A DNA stretch of 64,000 nt from Crambe crambe (lineage: Eukaryota; Porifera; Demospongiae; Poecilosclerida; Crambeidae): assembly GCA_963924555.1 (NCBI GenBank), contig OZ004596.1, forward strand, positions 6,148,139 to 6,212,138. Direction: 5' to 3'. Position numbers and translations under genes: made by a program. Positions 55,923 to 64,000 of the stretch are shown here, piece after piece. A model generated the notes under the pieces. That model did no database searches, was not told the DNA's origin, and was given only the letters and a program-made list of their open reading frames with translations. Each line of letters starts with the position of its first letter. The first letter of the stretch is position 1.

Positions 55923-57175
55923 TCACAGTTCTAATACTTGGTTTTCCCAATTAGAGAGCTGGTCTATAAATGTTTGCAAGGGTAGAACATGCTGCCTACA
56001 CTTTTGAATATGCTCAAAGGCTTCCTGTAAGGATTTAAAATCGCAAAATAATAAATGGTGCATCTGGTTGGACAATCACCTTCAATTTCATGTTGTTCTT
56101 CTTAATAAGATAAGCCATTACTACTGTTGCTGATCGACTGCATCCTATTTCTTCATACACCAAAACGCGTTCATTTTTCTTCCAGCATTTCTCTGAAAAA
56201 ATTTATACAGGACATCGATGTTGCTAGAGGTACCTATCATTATTATTATTATTACCAAGAAAGTTACAAACTTCTGGAAAGTAGGAGAGCAGGTCTTCGT
56301 CTGACTGATCTTTGACTTTGATGTGTAGTGATTTGATCTTTTCAGGTAATGTTGGGGACATGTCTTCACCCAGAAGGATGTGGCTCCTAATTTTGAGGTC
56401 ATAGTTCAAGTCTGCATTATCGGCATCACATTTTTCTCCAAGGTAGAGGAAAAGTGGAACTATCTCATTAGGATAATGGGGGAGTTCCAAAAGCTCCTGT
56501 ATAATTGCATTGCTAATGAAAATACATGAGCAGAATGATTTCTTACTCTGGGGGTATACGAGGTTATGTGTGTTCTCAAGAATGGATATTCAGCTGAAAA
56601 TCGTTCATAGCCACCTATTATTGATATGGAATTATAACCTAACCTCACAATTTAAAATAATAATACCTTTCAGTATCATTACAGGGTTTTTGCTTCCACT
56701 GGCTGCAAGTAAATTAGCATATTCTACTGCTGCAGCTTATTATAAAACACACATTAATACAAAGGTGGGATAGAAATTAAAACTCACTGTTTTCAATTTT
56801 AGATACAGTGGAACTGTCATAGACTATGCAGTGATGAACTGTTGGAAGGTGGACATCAGAAGGTATGCGAAATTTTTCCTCAGAGCCTTTCCTCTCATTT
56901 CTAGCAGATCTCGCCAGCATCACATGACATTTATGATAGTCCAAAATAGTCCGAGCATCTTTAAATAAATTGTAATGAGACATAGGCATGATGATTAACA
57001 TTACCAAAAAAGGCAAGATAAGTTCCTTCAAGAAATGCTGGTGTCTTTGCACCCTGTAAATAATAAAATGTAAAATGTGATGGAAGATCTCAGAAACTCG
57101 ATATCTTACTCTTGTGAGGATGTTATACAATTCTGTTGGTTCACAAAGCACTGTCCCAGCTGAAGACTTGCTCAT
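55923..57175 (-). CDS. STYXL1: Rhodanese + dead dual-specificity phosphatase (STYXL1 / MK-STYX)
   Basis: Regulatory pseudophosphatase. It starts MSKSSAGTVLCEPTELYNIL (the CEPTELYNIL block is diagnostic). A rhodanese-like region follows with DARTILDYHKCHVMLARSAR and VHHCIVYD, then ILKGGYERFSAEYPFLRT. The DUSP part contains EIVPLFLYLG and LHIKVKDQSDEDLLSYFPEV. The loop that should read HCxxGxSRS is YEEIGCSRS (VLVYEEIGCSRSATVVMAYL), so both the His and the catalytic Cys are replaced and the protein cannot use the usual cysteine mechanism. The downstream SRSATVVMAYL helix is intact. The protein ends SNWENQVLEL at 55923. About nine exons. Head-to-head with MDH2, 142 bases apart. Confidence 0.92.
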
Positions 57176-57317
57176 CTCTTTAAGCTTTTTTGCTTGTGTT
57201 GCCTAGGTGACGCATGATAACCACGTGGCCACCAATAATTATTATTTTTATCGATCGGACCCAATTTACCATCTCTAGCTCTCTCTCGCTCTCTTTCATT
57301 TCTGTGCCAGATCAGTG
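57176..57317. promoter_or_regulatory. Divergent promoter, STYXL1 / MDH2
   Basis: 142 bases between opposed ATGs. It contains ATGATAACCACGTGGCCACC at about 57213-57232, including the E-box CACGTG, and a CTCTCTCGCTCTC pyrimidine tract near the MDH2 start. The shared promoter is inferred. Confidence 0.55.
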
Positions 57318-58834
57318 ATGCTATCTCTGCGTTGCTCCACAAGAGTTATGAAGCGATGCTTCTCTTCATCCGCTCAGGTAGGCACTCTGAACTCTTTAGG
57401 TAGCCAGTTTGATACTACTCACTCACTGCTTATGTAATATCAGCGGTGTTCTCGAGTAGCTTTGCTGGGAGCTTCAGGTGGCATAGGGCAGCCAATGGCT
57501 ATGCTACTGAAACAGAATCCCCTCATTTCCAGATTGTCCCTGTACGACATAGTGGGTACTCCTGGTGTAGCAGCAGATCTCGGTCACATTGAGACACCTG
57601 CTCAAGTAGCTGGATATGTGGGGGCAGACCAGCTGGATGAGGCTTTGCAGGGCTCTGATGTGGTAGTTATTCCTGCTGGAGTACCTCGGAAACCTGGTCA
57701 GTTGTGTGCAAGTTGCCACCTCTCCTCCACTAACAATGCTCAATTTCAATAGTATTTCAATGCCTGTAGTGTTTGCAATACTTCAATGGACTTGTTCTGT
57801 ACTGCAGGAATGAGCAGAGACGACCTTTTCAACACCAATGCATCAATTGTACGTGATTTGGTCCAGTCATGTACAAAGTAAGAATGCTTGCCTCCCCTAT
57901 TACCTTCATATCATCATCATTCTTAACATTAGAAATTGCCCGGAGGCTATGATCTGTATCATCACCAACCCTGTTAACTCCACTGTTCCTATAGCTGCAG
58001 AAGTCTTCAAGAATGCTGGTTGCTATAATCCTGATCGGTAGCTCTCTTGTGTGCAGACATCACTGTCTCTAATCTTCCTCCTTTAATTGCAGTATGTTTG
58101 GAGTGACTACATTGGATGTGGTGCGGTCAAACACGTTTGTAGCTGAAGCTAAGGGACTTGACGTCAGCAAGACAAATGTTCCAGTTATTGGCGGTCATTC
58201 TGGAGTTACAATTATTCCCCTTCTCTCTCGGGTTTGTCCACTATATAGACTAGACTTGTTGGTTAACATTTTAAAAAATGTCCAGACCACACCTAGTGTC
58301 TCTTTCAGCACGGAAGAATTGGAACAACTGACAGACAGGATTCAGAACGCTGGCACAGAAGTAGTCAATGCTAAAGCTGGAGCAGTAAGTGAGACATTTT
58401 GTTGGACTTATGTGTGTAATAATGGCAGTTGAATTTCAGGGTTCTGCTACACTTTCAATGGCTTTTGCTGGAGCACGATTCACATTCAGTGTATGTATTA
58501 TTAAATAGAAAAAGGGGCAATTGATTTCCCATTTTGTGTGTATTGCCACAGCTTCTGGCGGCCATGAATGGAAAAGATAATGTAGTGGAGTGTGCCTTCG
58601 TCAAGTCAGATGTGACAGAGGCAACTTATTTTGCAAATCCCCTTGTCCTGGGCAAGTATGGAGTGAAGGAGAACTGTGGCATAGGGAAGCTCTCTGCCTT
58701 TGAGAAGAAGAAACTTGAAGAGGCTAGTTCATTAATTTGCAAGTATACTATTAATTACAGTGTTTCTACTCACCATTCAGGCGCTACCTGAATTGATGAA
58801 GAATATTAAGAAAGGGGAGGAGTTTATCCACTAA
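57318..58834 (+). CDS. MDH2: Malate dehydrogenase, mitochondrial
   Basis: NAD-dependent interconversion of malate and oxaloacetate in the TCA cycle. Exon 1 (57318-57377) encodes [20 protein letters not shown], an Arg/Ser-rich mitochondrial presequence. Exon 2 (57444-57696) has the Rossmann motif GASGGIGQP, then [20 protein letters not shown] and [13 protein letters not shown]. The substrate-binding segment [11 protein letters not shown] starts the next exon (57808). [36 protein letters not shown] and the catalytic-His segment [15 protein letters not shown] follow. EAGTEVVK-like and [17 protein letters not shown] segments lie over small exons near 58330-58490, and [20 protein letters not shown] comes near the end. 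Length and all active-site segments agree with animal MDH2. Confidence 0.97.
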
Positions 58835-59062
58835 TTGAACACGACCATTCTTGATTTTTGTTTAATTATTGTGTTTGTTGGGTATAAATATTATAACAAA
58901 GTAAAATAATAATAGTTATTTCAAATAATTGCTAGAATGTGCTATGTAATAGACATACAAGCATGATACTTAATCAAACGGACAATACATCAAAACAATG
59001 AAGTGAATAATACCAACACGTGAAATCTAGCATTCCCTTCATGATGAAAAAAAGTTTTACTC

Positions 59063-60013
59063 CTAATCTGCAGGTCGTTTTTCTGCATACTTGATTGTAT
59101 ACTCTTCAGCGTTCTTGTGGAATTTCTTTCTATCTTTAGTGTATTCTTCAGCTAAATCGCCCCTCAGTGGGTGCTCTGGTTCGGGGTCATTTACCAGTGC
59201 TGCTAAGGCCTGGATCACTACATGTAAGATATTGACTGATTATTATTGGGAACCACAATGAAATACCTTTTACCACACCCTCTTTCTTTACCACTTCCTT
59301 CAAATGCAGAGAGTGACCTTGGTGTCACCCCCATGGTTATTACTTGTAACTTGCCTTGATCAGTTTTAGTTGCTGGTTTCCAATTCTCAGGGCTAATAAT
59401 GGGAAGACAAACCTGTCCCTTTTCATCAATGTTGGGATGGTAGATCCGTGTCTTGAATGTAATCTAATTATCAAGACAAATAAAAGAAAACTCCAGCAAT
59501 GGGCTGCCGCATACCTTGGGAGGTTTGAATGGGTACTCTGCTGGAAAGTTGATTTCAATTCTAAACGCTCCTTTATTATATGGTGGAGAATCCTGAAATC
59601 CATGTACAGAAAGTTATTGACAATGTCACCATAGTCTAGAGCAACTTACTGGAACTATCAGGCCCTTCCACTGTAGAATGTTAGACTCATCCACTTCCAC
59701 ATTCCTAAACACCTTCACCTTATTTTTACGAATTTCATCCAGTTCCTATGAAGAAGAGAGAAGTTTTGAACAAAAACACGCTTTGAACCATACACAGAAG
59801 GACTAACTCATACACGACCGGCCCTTACCACCCCACAACACACGGGTGTAGTCTACTAGCTAAGCAAGGTTATATCCATCTCCTCCTACTTAACTCTAAC
59901 TCTCGGATTTTCAAGGATCAGGAAGCTTACTATCTCTCTAATTGAAAACACACTAGAAGCTAGTACAAGACATGTCTATCACTCACCTTCGCCAACCTTC
60001 TTGTAGCAGCCAT
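59063..60013 (-). CDS. UBE2L3: Ubiquitin-conjugating enzyme E2 L3 (UbcH7)
   Basis: HECT/RBR-specific E2. Starts [20 protein letters not shown]; then [20 protein letters not shown] with [14 protein letters not shown], and [20 protein letters not shown] with the catalytic Cys (position 86 in the human protein). [18 protein letters not shown] and the end YAEKRPAD follow, total about 154 residues as expected. Pro after the Leu next to the Cys (CLP) and His in PEHPLR are the residues that restrict UbcH7 to cysteine-relay ligases, and both are conserved; so is the Phe in YPFKPP that contacts HECT/RING partners. Five exons or so. An NRF1-like site (TGCGCATGTGCA, 60047-60058) lies 34 bases upstream of the start. 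Confidence 0.97.
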
Positions 60014-60046
60014 GACACACACAAGCTCAAATCAGCCAACATTCAC

Positions 60047-60058
60047 TGCGCATGTGCA
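60047..60058. promoter_or_regulatory. NRF1-like site upstream of UBE2L3
   Basis: TGCGCATGTGCA differs from the NRF1 palindrome TGCGCATGCGCA at one base and lies 34 bases upstream of the UBE2L3 ATG. Function inferred. Confidence 0.4.
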
Positions 60059-60081
60059 TAAGGATATCCGAATAGAGATCA

Positions 60082-60251
60082 TACAGAGGTTTTCAGGTTG
60101 GTTGACACAAAATTTGCCAACAATGCATAATTAAATTCGTGCTCGCTAAATTTAAGACCATTGCATTTGTATGACAGTATATTTTACTCGCATGAATTTA
60201 TTTTGCACATGCGCAAATTCTACTGGTCAACCAACCTGAAAACCTCTGTAT
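60082..60251. mobile_element. TA-flanked inverted-repeat element (MITE) upstream of UBE2L3
   Basis: 170 bases bounded by perfect 25-base inverted repeats: TACAGAGGTTTTCAGGTTGG plus TTGAC at 60082-60106, mirrored at 60226-60250. TA at both borders suggests a mariner-type target duplication. The inside is AT-rich and non-coding. Confidence 0.92.
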
Positions 60252-61896
60252 CTTAGGCAGGATCTAGGAACCGGAACAGGAAGTACGTAGAATTTTTATG
60301 AGCGCGAGCTGATCATCAGTCTATATCGCCAGCGTGCATCCGGTTGTATTTACGCAATACATGCTCATCACGCAGAATATACGGACACTAGGATACTAGG
60401 AAATTTTCATGACCTTGTATCTCTGGATTCTGTCAACATAAATCAACAAGACTTGGGCGGCAGTTTTAGGCCGGCACAGATGACCTTTAGTGTGAATTTG
60501 GTACACGTAGCTATTACCACTAGAGAGTTATCAAGCCATGTCTCAATTTCAAGTGTATTGTTGGATTATAGGGCCATTTCCTGTAAACAAGTTATTTCAT
60601 TTTGATACCAGGTACATTCTATAGAGGAATACTTACTGCATGTATAAATCCAACAATCATTTCTGTTCAAACATAATAACACAGTATAAATGACACCACA
60701 TCTTTGCCACAAATAAATCACAATACACACTATAATGACTACAGTCTTGACAGCTTTGTTTCTTGAATTTCTACTTCAGTGCCTGCAGTGATCAATGACA
60801 AGTAAAGTACATCAGAGTAAACGTGGCCCCTGCTACATTTGTGTCATAAGGAGAGCGTGCAGTATACACATTCAGAGAATATGGAACAAATGTTAATTTT
60901 GGATCCAATGTCAAGCTTGCTATAACCGAGTAGCAGGAAATATAAATTTTCACCCAGGACCGAAGGCCTAAACCAGTAACTACTGGTATATTAAACTGCA
61001 ATGCAAAACAGGGTCTACAGGCATACTAACATAGCCACACCTTCTAACAGGGAAATAACTGGTGGTGTTCACTGTGAATAACACAGTAAACACACTTTCA
61101 AGGAACACTACATTCAGGTTTACAGTACCTTGCAACTTGCAAGCTCATAGGGAGTGAATGTGTATCAGATCCAACACAGAGAACAGTACTCTAAATATTG
61201 CCCATCACCCGACATATCAACCCTTATTTGAGCCAGATCAGTAATGAACAGTCTACCCTATCAAAGTAGACATGAAAATTATTTGAGACAGATGAAAAAT
61301 TCTAACTTGAGAATGATTCTAACACTGCTATGATTATATTAAACATACCTACACTTATATATTATATACAAACATGGGCCATTTGCTGTAAAATGTAAGT
61401 ATCAACCTAAAGTATGGACATACATGTACTGACTATATGTTTGTAGTAAGATAACTTCTGTTCATCTCTCTGAAGGGCCCTTAAAAACCATCTAAACTTC
61501 CATGACTCTCAACCACCATGGCTATTCTATGCTAAAAAGAGTTACTGTTTACTTACATAGCGGATAGTAAGGTAGAATAAGTCTATCACCATCTGTTGAG
61601 AACAAACTTACCACCTATAAGGTATCTAGTCTGATGAAAAGCCGAGCTCAAGAGATGTACCTCAGCGGCCATTTTCTCAAAAATTATGACGTCACCATGT
61701 AATACAAAAAGTATTGTAAATGTATGCTGGCGCGCGTGTACGTGTAGCTTAGACTGTCATGGAGAAGGCGTGGTCCGTGAACTCATAGCGCAGGCACGCC
61801 ATGTGCAAACATTATATTTCCCCGCCAGATCATATATCCAGCAGTGATCTTACAGTCAGTGTTGGAAAAGTTTCAATCTAGAGAGTCTACTTAGAA
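60252..61896. other. Gene-poor gap before S6K, with a possible minus-strand gene
   Basis: About 1.65 kb. On the minus strand an ATG at 61672 opens MAAEVHLLSSAFHQTRYL, followed by a donor-like GTGGTAAGT, 224 bases head-to-head with S6K. A further minus frame, 60792-61007, follows an acceptor-like TTGCATTGCAG and encodes FNIPVVTGLGLRSWVKIYIS and on to MYFTCH then stop. These could be first and last exons of an unrecognised gene that would complete the strand alternation, but intervening exons were not resolved. Otherwise AT-rich with no known feature. Confidence 0.3.

Positions 61897-64000
<2,104 letters not shown>

Overview
This window is nuclear DNA of an animal. Nearly every gene is split by short GT-AG introns, mostly 50-100 bases. 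The gene set is metazoan: Nemo-like kinase, GIT-type ArfGAP, S6 kinase, 4E-T, an STYXL1-type pseudophosphatase, SHPRH, DRG1 and ANKRD13. The dense packing, tiny introns and moderate AT-richness suggest an early-branching invertebrate, most likely a sponge. The species call is inference. No bacterial, organellar or viral gene block was seen.

Layout. 1-8.6 kb holds two same-strand, intron-poor genes: the end of a highly repetitive charged protein built of ~43-residue units, then a 1517-residue coiled-coil protein. 8.9-13.4 kb holds two head-to-head M14 carboxypeptidases; a third lies at 18.1-21.0 kb. Between them are GLOD4 (-), a single-exon Golgi-type sulfotransferase (+) and a 5'-truncated, frameshifted non-LTR retrotransposon (-). 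21.4-28.1 kb is SHPRH (-), with two intronic minisatellites. Then come a PTB-domain adaptor (+), TTC23 (-, with a large foldback element in an intron), MRM1 (+), DRG1 (-), ANKRD13 (+), GIT (-), a VPS9-domain protein (+), a small Cys-pair/hydrophobic protein (-), LLPH (+), EIF4ENIF1/4E-T (-), NLK (+), STYXL1 (-), MDH2 (+) and UBE2L3 (-). The 5' two thirds of an S6 kinase (+) runs off the right edge.

Organisation. From ~9 kb onward the genes alternate strand almost perfectly. Most head-to-head pairs have only 120-260 bases between the two start codons (CPA1/CPA2, GLOD4/sulfotransferase, SHPRH/PTB, TTC23/MRM1, DRG1/ANKRD13, GIT/VPS9, STYXL1/MDH2), so shared bidirectional promoters are likely. 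Partners do not share an evident pathway, so the arrangement reads as genome compaction. Functional groups scattered through the window are digestive or secreted peptidases, ubiquitin and DNA-damage signalling (SHPRH, UBE2L3, ANKRD13), translation and TOR output (S6K, 4E-T, DRG1, LLPH, MRM1), and Arf/Rab trafficking (GIT, VPS9).

Small inverted-repeat elements, most flanked by TA, sit in introns and intergenic gaps.

Exon boundaries were read by eye from splice motifs, reading phase and family knowledge. Spans run from start codon to stop codon, and UTRs are not delimited.
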